From: Dryobates pubescens
Lineage: Eukaryota; Chordata; Aves; Piciformes; Picidae
NCBI RefSeq assembly: GCF_014839835.1
Contig: NC_071642.1
Coordinates: 6,594,052 to 6,658,051, forward strand
Direction of reading: 5' to 3'
DNA length: 64,000 bases
The position numbers and the translations under genes are program-made. Of the stretch, positions 9,101 to 58,747 are shown piece after piece. Below the pieces are notes generated by a model. It searched no databases and was not told the origin of the DNA. It saw only the letters and a list, made by a program, of their open reading frames with translations. How positions within the stretch are numbered: position 1 is the first letter of the stretch; the number at the start of each line of letters is the position of its first letter.

Positions 9101-11561
9101 CCACCCCTAGCCCCCACCCCAGCCTGGGGATGGAGCCCAGAGTGGGAGCCAGTGTGGAGGAGAGAAGACTCAGAGAGGATTTGATCAATGTCTGTAAATC
9201 TCTGAGGGCTGGGGGTCAGGAGGGGGGGGACAGGGACAGGCTCTGCTCAGCTGCACCCTGGGACAGGACAAGGGGCAGTGGATGGAAGCTGCGGCACAGG
9301 AGGCTCCACCTCCACAGGAGGAGGAACTTCTGCACCGTGAGGGTCCCAGAGCCCTGGAGCAGGCTGCCCAGAGGGGTTGTGGAGTCTCCTTCTCTGGAGC
9401 CTTCCCAGCCCTGTCTGGAAGTGTTCCTGAGTGCCCTGTGCTGGATTCTCTGCTCCTGCTCTGGCAGGGAGCTTGGACTCGGTGATCTTTGAAGGTCTCT
9501 TCCAACCCCTAACATCCTCTGATCCTGTGGCTGAGCTCCTTCCCAGCTCATGGAGAAAGGGCTCCCAGAGCTCCCCTTGGCCCTGGGGCAGGGCTCTGGC
9601 GCTGTGTGTGCAGCACAGGGGTGCACGGGGAGACCCTCCCCCTGCCCACCCAACCCCCTGCCCCTCAGCCTGGCCCTGCTTTGCTCAGTGCTTGGGCACC
9701 CTGGCAGCACCATCAAGGTGGGCACAGCCCAGGGCCCAGCAGAGAGGGGTGGGCAGGGTGGGATGGGCAGTGGTGGGAGGCCTGGGGGAACAGCCTCTCT
9801 GCTGGGGAAGGGAAAGCCCTAAGCACCCCTCCCACATCCCCCCCTGCTCCCCCAGGCCCTTACCTTGCCCCCGGGGGTGCCACCAGGGCCTCGTGGTCCA
9901 GGCAGCCCCACGCAGGTGCAGGGACAGCTCTGGCAGCAGGTCCTCTCTGCCAGGGCCAGCTGTGGGGGACATCCCTGCTCAGAGCCCCTGGGGCAGCCGC
10001 TGCCCACCCCCTCCGGCCCCCCACTGCGGCCTTTTCCTCACCAGCTCCCGTGCCAGGTGCCCAGCAGCCTCTGGCATGTCCAGGGCCAGCTGCTGCCCCC
10101 TGCCCAGCTGCCTCCCGAACTCGGTCTGCCGCAGCTCCCCCAGCCCCGAGCCGTTGTTCACCGCCACCACCAGCAGCAGGTCAGCCTTGCCTGGAGGTCA
10201 GGGGGGTGCCTGAGGCTGCCACGTCGTGCTGGGCGCCCCCTCCAGCCTCCCCCAGCCCTCCCCCAGCCAGCCTCACCTTGCCTCCGAGCCGAGGCTGCCA
10301 CCTCCTGCATCTTCCCTGCCTCCTCATCCAGCCCATCGGTGAACAGCAGCAGCGCCTGGCAGAGGGGAAGGGGGCAAAAGGCTCTGCAGCAGCCAACCCA
10401 GCAGCACCTCCCCCAGCCTCCCAGGGAGCCAGGAGGGCGCTGCTCACCTTGGCATCGGCCTCTTGCTCTACCAAGGTGCCAAGGAAGCTCTGCAGGGCAG
10501 CTGGGTTGAGGTAGGAGCTCTGGAAGGTGTGGGCCTGGGCCAGGCGCCCCAGAACCTCCCCCCAGGGCTCCACCAGCTGCTCCTGGAAGAGGGTGGTCCC
10601 ATCCTGCTGGGTGCTCTGCAGGGTGATGGCCAGCTCCAGAGGGCGGCAGGTGAGGTGGTTCAGCAGGGCCAGGTCCCTTAGGATCCTCTCCAGGTAGGGC
10701 TGGAGGTTGGACTGCTGGTAGTCAGTGACATCCAGAGCCACCAGGGTGTGGAGGGTGCATGGTCCTGCTGGGAAGGGCAGGGAGAAGCAGCCAGGATGTG
10801 TGGGACCCCAGCTGGAGCCTGGTGTCTCCAGCAGGGACCTGCATGGCCCCTGGTGGGACACCTCCCTGGCATGGAGAGGCAGTCATGGAATCATGGAATT
10901 AGAATCACAGAAGTGTCAGGGCTGGAAGGGACCTCAAGGCTCAGCCACTTCCAACCCCCCTGCCATGGCCAGGGACACCTCACACCACAGCAGGTTGCTC
11001 ACAGCCACCTCCAGCCTGGCTGCAAACACCTCCAGGGATGAGGCTTCCACCACCTCCCTGGGCAGCCTGTGCCAGGCTCTCACCACCCTCCTGGGGAGGA
11101 ACTTCTTCCTCACATCCAATCTGCATCTCCCCACTTCTAGTTCTGCTCCATCCCCCCAGTCCTATCCCTCCCTGACACCCTTAACAGTCCCTCCCCAGCT
11201 TCCTTGGAGCCCCCTGCAGATGCTGGAAGGCCACAGTGAGGTCTCCTGGAGCAGGCTGCCCAGAGGGGTTGTGGAGTCTCCTTCTCTGGAGACTTCCAGG
11301 ACCCATCTGGATGTGTTCCTGTGTGACCTGTCCTGGAGTCTATGCTCCTGCTCCATCCTCCTTCTCCCTCCCCCCAGTCCTACCACTCCCTGACACCCTC
11401 AAAAGTCCCTCCCCAGCTTTCTCCTGTGCATGGCCCCTGGTGGGACACCTCCCCCCCTCCCCTGGCCATGCACAGGGCTGTCCTCACTCACCTGCCTCCC
11501 TGCTCCAGCCCCTCCTGGCTGCGAGGAGGAGCAGAGCCAGGGGCACCAGGAGGAGCTCCAT
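2869..11561 (-). CDS. Type VI collagen-like chain with one N-terminal and two C-terminal vWA domains
   Basis: Secreted extracellular-matrix collagen. Twenty-seven coding exons were traced on the minus strand with consistent phases: 11561-11492, 10764-10448, 10355-10277, 10190-10042, 9959-9864, nineteen small exons between 9053 and 6074, then 5416-4917, 4149-4050 and 3510-2869. They give about 989 residues. Order: signal peptide MELLLVPLALLLLAA, a vWA domain, a Cys-rich linker, about 340 residues of Gly-X-Y with short interruptions, then two vWA domains. The helix length matches type VI (about 335). The first C-terminal vWA (CPLYPTELVLVLE, CPAGARVAMVAY) resembles the COL6A3/A5/A6 class as I remember it, yet there is one N-terminal vWA as in COL6A1/A2. 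The last exon ends in phase 1, so at least one more exon follows; a candidate is 2709-2654. Metal-site residues of the vWA domains look degenerate. Orthology is not settled, so no symbol is given. Confidence 0.85.
3537..4035. repeat. Minisatellite in collagen intron 26
   Basis: About 14 imperfect copies of a unit near 34 bases built from GGGCACCCATCCCTGGTGG and TACTAAATCCTAGTG. It fills the intron between exons 26 and 27. The core GGGCACCCATC recurs, in reverse complement, in the BMP1 intron 13 array. Confidence 0.9.
4325..4735 (+). mobile_element. Composite CR1 3' fragments
   Basis: Two CR1 3' segments in the same direction (about 4325-4480 and 4520-4735), joined by a linker containing CCTTGCTTTACACCCACAAG. 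It lies in collagen intron 25, antisense to the gene. The same composite with the same linker occurs inverted in BMP1 intron 11. Confidence 0.8.
5480..6050. repeat. 139-base tandem repeat in collagen intron 24
   Basis: About four copies of a 139-base unit beginning near CAGCCTGTCCCTGTCCCCTC. The phase marker recurs at 5615, 5754 and 5893. Copies are nearly identical, so the expansion is young. It fills almost the whole intron between exons 24 and 25. Confidence 0.92.
6304..9959 (-). CDS. Collagen gene exons 5-23: triple-helical region
   Basis: Exons 9959-9864, 9053-9000, 8917-8846, 8752-8726, 8536-8492, 8401-8348, 8262-8200, 8115-8050, 7939-7877, 7798-7766, 7678-7616, 7535-7473, 7352-7290, 7205-7143, 6999-6949, 6817-6782, 6689-6627, 6553-6491 and 6339-6304. 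Lengths are multiples of 9 in most cases (27, 36, 45, 54, 63, 72), and nearly all exons begin with a Gly codon, the classic fibril-type and type VI exon pattern. Exon 5 starts with a Cys-rich linker (CCQSCPCTC) before GLPGPRGPGG. Interruptions occur in exons 12, 14 (TSCQK) and 19 (GCARRG). Helix cysteines are in exons 7, 11, 14 and 19, and an RGD lies in exon 12. The donor after exon 19 (GTGCCA) is weak. Confidence 0.85.
9125..9530 (+). mobile_element. CR1 LINE 3' fragment in collagen intron 5
   Basis: Sense-strand CR1 with GATTTGATCAATGTCTGTAA, the CTCTGCTCAGCTGC block and a tail AGGTCTCTTCCAACCCCTAA. It is followed by about 330 bases of other sequence (9531-9856) that is repeated inverted in BMP1 intron 12 together with the CR1 3' part. 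Confidence 0.85.
10042..11561 (-). CDS. Collagen gene exons 1-4: signal peptide and N-terminal vWA
   Basis: Exon 1 (11561-11492, 70 bases) encodes the signal peptide and ends in phase 1 at a GTGAGT donor. Exon 2 (10764-10448, 317 bases) holds the first half of the vWA fold (HTLVALDVTDYQQ). Exon 3 (10355-10277) carries ALLLFTDGLDEEAG, the central strand of the fold. Exon 4 (10190-10042) ends in HLAREL. DVTD replaces the usual DxSxS metal-site motif, so metal binding is doubtful. Intron 1 contains antisense CR1. The acceptor of exon 2 is a tandem CAGCAG, so alternative use adding one residue is possible. Confidence 0.8.
10880..11430 (-). mobile_element. CR1 fragments, mainly antisense, in collagen intron 1
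   Basis: It starts with the CR1 3' end in antisense (GGGCTGGAAGGGACCTCAAG) and runs through the CACCACCTCCCTGGGCAGCC block. A short sense fragment (about 11230-11350) and a repeated antisense piece (11360-11430) follow. Most of it lies inside the left arm of the inverted duplication. Confidence 0.8.
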
Positions 11562-11586
11562 GGCCCTGCTGGGAGGGCCACGACCA
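11069..11586 (-). repeat. Left arm of inverted duplication (carries collagen exon 1)
   Basis: By eye almost identical, in reverse complement, to 12601-13120. It contains collagen exon 1, its donor, the start of intron 1 and CR1 pieces. Inner and outer homology edges are sharp. Confidence 0.9.
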
Positions 11587-12600
11587 CGGTCACCAGCGGG
11601 GAGCCAGCTCCCCCCCCCTGAGCTCTGCAGCTGCAAGGCGTGAAGGCAGAGCTGGGGCCAGGCAACCACCAGCCTCGGGGAGGCCCAGAGCTGCCTCCAG
11701 CTCTCCATCCATCACTTCTGACAGGTCCACCGTGGAGCAGAGCCCAGCGCCGGCCTCATCCTGCCCGGCTGCCGACGGCGCTGGGCGCCTGCTGCCGCCC
11801 CGCAGCTCCTGGTGAGCTGCAGGGAGGGCGCTGGGGGGGGCAGGGGAGGGCAGCACGGGGGGGTGCTGAGCTCCTGGTGGAGCTGAAGCGCTCCTGGAAG
11901 GGCTTTGGGATGGGTTTGACCCCTGCTCCTCTGCCCAGCGACCTCCCAGCTCCCGCCTGGGGGCTGCCGGGGTGCAGCTTCCCAGAGGGATTTGGGGATG
12001 CTCCTGGGAGCTGGCCCAGCAGCCAGCCCCTCACCGTTCCACATGGCAGGAAGGGCTGAGGATGGGGCCAGGAGCCCTTCCTGCCCATCCTGCTTGGTCC
12101 CCCCTCCAACCAGCAGGACACAACCCACCCCCGACCCACGGCCGGAGCGAGAGCCGAGGAGGGCAGTCAGAGCCCACCGGGAACCGGCCAAGAGAGGGCT
12201 CCGAGGCCACCAAGAGCCCAGGCTGTGGCTGCCTGGGGATCAGGGCAGCCCCTTCTTACCTCCCCTGTGCCTTCAGAGGTGTGGGGCTCCACGGGCAGTG
12301 CTGGGTGCTGCAGCTGAGCACGGGCTGCAGGAGCTGGATGCCTGCGTGGGAGGCAGGCCCTTCGGGGGGTTATTTATTCCAGGGCTCAGGAAAAAACATC
12401 AGATGTCCACCACGTCAGTGGGAGCTGCCTGCAAGCCAGGCAAGGAGGCTCCCAAGCTCCACGGGGCTTGCTCTTGCATCTCCCCATCTCTTGCCTGGCA
12501 CCCCGAGGGCAGGAGGAGATGGCCGGGGGGAGGTGGAGGTGCTTGGAGGACCTGGGTGCTAAGGGAGTGGGGGGGAGCCTGAGGGGGAGGGAGGTGGGGA
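11587..12600. other. Spacer of the inverted duplication, likely collagen promoter region
   Basis: About 1 kb between the arms, immediately upstream of the collagen start codon. GC-rich without a clear TATA box. It must hold the collagen 5' UTR or promoter unless transcription starts within the arm. No coding exon was recognised. Confidence 0.45.
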
Positions 12601-13120
12601 TGGTCGTGGCCCTCCCAGCAGGGCCATGGAGCTCCTCCTGGTGCCCCTGGCTCTGCTCCTCCTCGCAGCCAGGAGGGGCTGGAGCAGGGAGGCAGGTGAG
12701 TGAGGACAGCCCTGTGCATGGCCAGGGGAGGGGGGGAGGTGTCCCACCAGGGGCCATGCACAGGAGAAAGCTGGGGAGGGACTTTTGAGGGTGTCAGGGA
12801 GTGGTAGGACTGGGGGGAGGGAGAAGGAGGATGGAGCAGGAGCATAGACTCCAGCACAGGTCACACAGGAACACATCCAGATGGGTCCTGGAAGTCTCCA
12901 GGAGAAGGAGACTCCACAACCCCTCTGCTGCAGGGCTCCCAGGAGACTTCATTGTGGCCTTCCAGCATCTGCAGGGGGCTAAAAGGAAGCTGGGGAGGGA
13001 CTGTTAAGGGTGTCAGGGAGGGATAGGACTGGGGGGGATGGAGCAGAACTAGAAGTGGGGAGATGCAGATTGGATGTGAGGAAGAAGTTCTTCCCCAGGA
13101 GGGTGGTGAGAGCCTGGCAC
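12601..13120 (+). repeat. Right arm of inverted duplication
   Basis: Reverse-complement partner of 11069-11586. Homology begins at TGGTCGTGGCCCTCCCAGCA and ends at GAGAGCCTGGCAC. Small indels separate the arms. Confidence 0.9.
12626..12695 (+). pseudogene. Orphan duplicate of collagen exon 1
   Basis: A 70-base copy of the collagen signal-peptide exon on the plus strand, with start codon, open frame (MELLLVPLALLLLAA) and intact GTGAGT donor. No further collagen exon follows on this strand. It ends in phase 1, as does BMP1 exon 1, so splicing to BMP1 exon 2 would stay in frame. Only about 25 bases of upstream sequence were duplicated, so it probably lacks a promoter. I regard it as an orphan exon unless transcripts show otherwise. 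Confidence 0.75.
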
Positions 13121-15270
13121 AAGGCTCTGTGGGAAAGGGGAAGGCAGCAGGCTGGAAACCAGTGGCCAGATCCTGCCATCATGGATTTACATCACCTGGG
13201 GGTGGGGGGCTCAAAGCCTCAGAGATCCTTCCCCAGCAGAGGATGGGATGAGAAGGAATCCTCCCCCCGCCCCCCCCCCAGGCCAGCTTGTGCTCCACCA
13301 GGCACCCAAGGGCCTCTCAGGAGCCCAGCAAGGAGCTGGGAGAGGCAAGGAGGAGGTTGCTCCCCACATGCCCACCCCTGGGATGTGGGGGGGAAGCAGA
13401 AGGGGACCAGCTTTGGGGGGGGCTGAGGGGGTGGGAGGTGTTTCTTTCTTTGCTCAAAAGCAGCAAACCTGGGGGTAGGTTTTGCAATGCCCAGAGGATG
13501 CTGCTGGGGGGGAAGGGAGGGAGGGAGGGAGGAAAAGTGCCTGAGAGGAGCAGCTGAGGAGGATTCCTCCAGGCTCAGGGAAAGGTTGGGATGAGCAGGA
13601 GGGAGGCTGCAGGGGGGACCAAGGGAGGCTGCAAGGCAGGAAGGCAAAGCAGAACAGTCCCTGCTTGGGCACAGCCAGGGGAGCTGGGGGCTGGGGGCAC
13701 CACTGCCCTCCCTGCCCCAATCTGGGAGGGGGGGACACAGCCACCCTGCCCCCACACACTCAGCAGCAGCCCAGGGTGGGCAGCCAGGAGGTGGTGGAGG
13801 GCAGTGAGCTGGGTGGCAGCACTGGGAGCACCACAGCCATGTCCTGCCTGGTGTCCAGCACCTCCCAGCGAGCTCCTCCCCCACCCCTGGGTGCCTGAGT
13901 GTGCAGCTGGGTGGCCCTTGGGGACCTTCCTGATTGGGGGTGGGGTTGCTCCTGGGGTACTCACTTTGGGTACATGCCCAACTCCTGGGGTGCTCACCCA
14001 GCCCCTGGGGTGCTTATCTCACCCTCCACATGGTGCTCCCCCCAGTCTTGGGGTGCTCATCCCACTCCTGGGGTACTCCTCTGCCCTCCCCAGAGTGCTC
14101 TCCCAGCTCCTTGGGTGCTCACCCAGCTCCTGGGGTCCTCACCCAGCCCCTGGGCTGCTGGGGATGCTGCTTTCTCCTCCTTCTGCTCCAGCAAGGCTTG
14201 GGATGAGGGATATGGGGTGCAGGATTTGGGGGTTCATGGTCAGGAGCTACAGGAGGCAGGGCTGAGGAACTCTGCAGTGGGTCTGGGGGGGGAAATGTGG
14301 GGTGCAGAATTGGGACCATGGGGTGCTGGGAACAGAGGTTGCAAGGTGCCAGGACTGGGTGGGGTGTGAGGCTCAGGGCAGGGGGGGTGTAGGAATGGAA
14401 CTGGGGGATACAGGATGAGACTGGGGGGGGGGCAAAAACAGGACTGGGGGACAGGATGGCAGCAGAGGGAGCAGGAGTGGGGTTGGGGGCACAGGGGATG
14501 GCAGCAGAGGGAGCAGGAGTGGGGTTGGGGGCACAGGGGATGGGAGCAGAGGGAGCAGGAGTGGGGTTGGGGGCACAGGGGATGGGAGCAGAGGGAGCAG
14601 GAGTGGGGTTGGGGGCACAGGATGGGAGCAGAGGGAGCAGGAGTGGGGTTGGGGACACAGGGTGGGAGCAGAGGGAGCAGGAGTGGGGTTGGGGACACAG
14701 GGTGGGAGCAGAGGGAGCAGGAGTGGGGTTGGGGGCACAGGATGGGAGCAGAGGAAGTGGGATTGTGACTGTGGGATCCAGGATGGGACCGGGGGGAGCA
14801 GGATCGGTGCGGGGGTGGGGGGAGGGGTATGGGATGTGATATGGGGAAGCAGGAATGGTGCCGAGAGACACGGGACGGGACCGGGGGGGTGCAGGAGTGG
14901 GGTTGAGGGTTCCAGGCTGGGCCCGGGGGGTGTGCAGCAGTGGAGTTGGGGGGTCCCAGGCTGGGCCCGGGGGAGAGTCAGAACCAGTGCCGGGATTTGC
15001 AGGCTGGGACCGGGGCGGGGGGGAGAGGCTGGAGGCGTTGCGGATCGGGGCGCGGGGGGGGGGGCTGCCACGACTGAGCCCAGGCGGCTGCAGGAGCAGG
15101 TCTGGGGGGGCTGCGGACCGCAGGCTGGCTGCGGGGAAGGGGGTAGGGGGCGCGGGGGGGGTGAGGGGGGGGGTGGTCAGGAACTGAGGCTGTATCCTCG
15201 GCAGCAACTTGGCCCCCACCCCCTGCACCCCTCACCCCCAGCCCTGGCCGCGCTCCCAGCCCTCCACCCG
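13121..15270. repeat. Intergenic region with two tandem arrays upstream of BMP1
   Basis: No gene seen. 13940-14160 holds about ten copies of CTCCTGGGGTGCTCACCCA-like units. 14455-14755 holds about seven copies of a 42-base unit with GGAGCAGGAGTGGGGTTGGG. G-rich sequence continues to the BMP1 promoter. In mammals SFTPC lies near this side of BMP1; I found no SFTPC-like exon here. Confidence 0.75.
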
Positions 15271-15274
15271 GGGC

Positions 15275-15282
15275 TATAAAAA
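15275..15282 (+). promoter_or_regulatory. TATA box, probable BMP1 core promoter
   Basis: TATAAAAA in GC-rich surroundings, about 360 bases before the BMP1 start codon. Transcription would start near 15305. This fits a 5' UTR of roughly 340 bases. Confidence 0.6.
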
Positions 15283-15339
15283 GGGGGCAGAGCCTTTTCA
15301 CTTTGAAACCCGCCCCCGCCAGATCTCATTTCCCTGAAA

Positions 15340-15640
15340 AAAAAAACACACACAGAAAAAGGAAGGGGAAAAAAAAACCACCGGGGGGGGGGAAGAGAGA
15401 GAGAGAGAGAGGAAAAAAAGGAGAGAGGGGGGAAAAAGAGAGAGGGGGGAAAAAAAGAGAGGGGGGGGGAAGAGAGAAAGAGAGGGGAAAAAAAGAGAGA
15501 AAGAAGGAAAAAAAAGGGGAGAGAAAGGAAAAGGGAAAAAAGAAGAGAGAGGGAAAGGGTCAAAAAAAAAAAGGGAGCGAAGAAGGAAAGGAAAGAGGGA
15601 AGAGAAGGGGGGGGGAAAGAAGCCAAGCCCTGCCCGCGGA
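15340..15640 (+). repeat. Homopurine tract in the BMP1 5' UTR
   Basis: About 300 bases of almost pure A/G (GAGAGAGA runs, A and G homopolymers) on the coding strand, ending just before the start codon at 15644. Such tracts can form triplex structures. Whether it is fully within the mRNA depends on the start site. Confidence 0.8.
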
Positions 15641-15643
15641 GCC

Positions 15644-47922
<32,279 letters not shown>

Positions 47923-48291
47923 GGGGCCCAGGGTGGGGGTCCTGGCCCCTCCATGGGCAGAGGAGGAGGAGGAGGAGGGCAGGGAGGAAGGAAGCCCTGC
48001 ACAGACTGCACGGAGGAGCACACAGCCAACCTCAGCACTCAAGGCACGCTCGCAGGGGGCCACGGGGCTCGGGCACCCACGGGCACAAAAGGGGGCAGAG
48101 CTGAGGGGGGGGAGGGGATCCCCTCTGCCAGCAGCAGCCCCAGAGCTGGAGGAGAAGGGGGGAGGGGAGGGGGCACTGAGTGGGACCCGTTGCACCCCTT
48201 CCTCGAGCTGGCCACAGCTCTCTGAATGTACAAACCAGTACCCAGGAAGAGCCCCACCACAGAAGGTGCTGTCTCTGTCTTGTACCCATGA

Positions 48292-48297
48292 AATAAA
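48292..48297 (+). terminator. BMP1: Poly(A) signal of long BMP1
   Basis: AATAAA 370 bases after the long-isoform stop, giving a short 3' UTR. A CR1 fragment begins just downstream. Confidence 0.8.
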
Positions 48298-48309
48298 TAC
48301 CCTTGTACT

Positions 48310-48715
48310 GAGGGGGCAGCTCTCTGGCTCTGGGGCAACCTGGGGGTGGTCAGCCTGGAGTAAAGGAGGCTGAGGAGAGACCTTCTGGCTCTCTACAGCT
48401 CCCTGGAACGAGGCCGGAGCCAGCTGGGGCTTGGTCTCTTCTCCCAAGGAATAAGGAGGAATGGCCTCAGGTTGCCCCAGGGCAGGTTCAGGTTGGCCAT
48501 GAGGAACAACTTTTGCCCCTTGAGGGCAAAAGTCAAGGCCTGGCCCAGGCTGCCCAGGGCAGTGGTGCAGTCCCCATGCCTGGAGGGATTTCAAAGCTGT
48601 GGAGATGTGGTGCTGAGGGCCATGGCTTGGTGGTGCCCTGGCAGGGCTGGGTTGATGCTTGGAGGTGATGATCTGAAAGGTCTCTTCCAGTCTAAACAAT
48701 TCCATGACTCCATGG
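48310..48715 (+). mobile_element. CR1 LINE 3' fragment downstream of BMP1
   Basis: Sense CR1 with GGCAGGTTCAGGTTGGCCAT and a tail GGTCTCTTCCAGTCTAAACA, between the convergent BMP1 and PHYHIP genes. Confidence 0.85.
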
Positions 48716-48899
48716 TCTTTTGCTTCCTCCCTGAGGCCAAAAACATCTGAATCCAAGCTAAGCTGGGCCAGGGTGGAGGGAGGAGAACCACTCCAGCAGC
48801 CTGCAGCAGATGCCCCATCCTTGGGCCTCCCCGAGCTGGAACCACAGGACCTCACTGCAGGCTGCTCCTGCCCTGCTGAGGGAGTGCCTGGGGCTGGAC

Positions 48900-49235
48900 C
48901 TTCTCCCAGGGGCATGGCTCAGTGCTGGCTGATTCCTTGGGTGCTGGGTGGTGTCTTGGGTGCTGGGCAACTCCCAGAGGCATGGCACGGCTCGGTGCTG
49001 GCTGGTTCCTTGGGTGCTGGCTGGTTCCTCAGGTGCTGGGCATCTCCCAGAGGCATGGCATGGCCCAGTGCTGGCTGGTTCCTTGGGTGCTGGCTGGTTC
49101 CCTGGGTGCTGGGCATCTCCCAGAGGCATGGCATGGCCCAGTGCTGGCTGGTTCCTTGGGTGCTGGCTGGTTCCCTGGGTGCTGGGCATCTCCCAGAGGC
49201 ATGGCATGGCTTGGTGCTGGCTGGTTCCTTGGGTG
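48900..49235. repeat. 73-base tandem repeat between BMP1 and PHYHIP
   Basis: About four and a half copies of a unit with GTGCTGGCTGGTTCCTTGGG and CATCTCCCAGAGGCATGGCA. The remaining spacer to 49980 shows no gene. Confidence 0.9.
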
Positions 49236-49987
49236 CTTGGTTGTGCTGCAAGGAGCCTCCTGCTCCCCCCTGGGCCTCTCCCTTGGGCACTCTGCAGGGC
49301 AGGTGCTGACCTACCTTTGTATCTGCAGCAGGGGAGGATGCCAGCCCAGCAGAGCTGGGCAGCTGTCGCCTTCCCTTGGCGTGGGGCAGCCGGGCACCAC
49401 GTGCCGCCGCCACCTCCCCACACCATGCTGCTTGCTGGCAGATGGCAGGTGGGCTGTGCCCCCACCCCCGGTGCCCGCCTCGTTGCTCCCTCGTGCCTCA
49501 GCTCCTGGATGTGGCTTTCATGTGCCCTTCATGTGCCCATGCCTGCTGCTGCTGGGCAGCCGGGGTGGGTGCTCCTCGGGCCCACCCCCTTGGCAGCAGG
49601 CTGCTGGGGCCGTGCAAGGGTGGCAGCGTGGAAAAGCTGGGCAAAGGGTTGGGATGCCCCCACCCCGAGATGCCCAAATGGGCACCAGGGCCTTGCTTTC
49701 AGGAAGGATTTGTCACCCTGGTGGTGGGGGAGGAGGTGCCCAGCCCAGGTTTTGGTGGAGGGGATGGGGGGGGGGGAGGTACAGCAGCGTGCTGGTGGTG
49801 GCGATGCGGCGATGCCCTTCACTGCCACATCATCATCATCATCACTCTGTGCCATCCTCAGCCCTCTGTGTGTGTGTCCTTCCCCATCCTTGCCCGTGCC
49901 AGGAGCTGGTGCCACTTCCCGGGGTGCCAGTGCTGGGGGAGGGGGGGCACAGAGGAGCGTGACACGGCCGGCGGCGACCGCACAGAG

Positions 49988-49993
49988 TTTATT
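49988..49993 (-). terminator. PHYHIP: Poly(A) signal of PHYHIP
   Basis: AATAAA on the minus strand, about 910 bases after the PHYHIP stop codon. It sets the 3' UTR at about 49970-50905. Confidence 0.75.
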
Positions 49994-50905
49994 GATACAG
50001 CGCCAGCACAGCACAGGGATGCTGGGGGAACTGGGAGGGACTGAGGGGAGTGGGGGGTGGGTGTGGGGGAACTGGTGGGACTGGGGCGGGGGGGCGGGGG
50101 GTGTTCTACCGTTACAACGTGCACGGGGCAGAGAGGCGGGGAGCGGGCACCCAAGCGCCATGCTGCCGATGGCTCATGCAGGGTGAGGGGCACAGGGTTG
50201 GGAGGGGAGGGAGGTTAATTAGCTCTGCTTCCCCTCCCCCTCCTCCTTCCCCCCCCCCCCCCCCCCCCCTATTCCCCAGCCCCAAGTCCTCCAGCTGCCC
50301 CCCTGGCTGTTGGGGTTGGGGGGAGGGGGTTGGTAGCACGGCGATGGCAAAGAGCAGAGAGCGGACACGGCACAGTGCTGCACGACACGGGGAGGGGAGC
50401 AAGGTCCTAGGACCCCAACGACACTGAGACCACCGCGGCTGCAGCCCCGGAGAGGTGCGGGTGGCATGGGGGTGCCCACCCGAGCGCCCCTCTCCATCCC
50501 TGGGAGAGGTTGAAAACCTGGAGCAAGGGGGCCGAGGAGGTGATGGGGAAGGGGGGGATGGGGGTGCCGGGGGAGAAAAGGGGTCCCACAGCTCAGGCCG
50601 GCGAGGATGATGCTGGTCAGCCAGTCCAGGAGATGAAGGCTTTGCCCCTCGGGCTGCAGAGCGGCACAATCTCTGCCTCTGCGCCGGGTGAGCTCCCTGC
50701 CAGCTCCTTCCCCCGGGGCGGGCAAGGGAGGGCACAGGACACGTCGCTATTTACACCAACCCCCCCACCACCCCCACCACCCCTCCCGACGTCCCCAAGC
50801 ACCACCCCAGCGGGCTCCTCCTCGCCAGCAGCAGTCCGTGGGAGAAAGCCCAATCCGCGGTGGGCACCCTGCCCTGCCCTGCCCTGCCCCGCCCTGCCCA
50901 GCCCC

Positions 50906-58740
<7,835 letters not shown>

Positions 58741-58747
58741 CCGTAAC

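Noticed and set aside
14119-15228. 369-codon minus-strand Pro-rich frame upstream of BMP1
   Set aside because: Arises from the 42-base tandem array and G-rich sequence; no domain and no conservation expected.
13121-15643. SFTPC between the collagen gene and BMP1
   Set aside because: Expected near here from mammalian synteny, but no surfactant protein C-like hydrophobic or BRICHOS exon was recognised.
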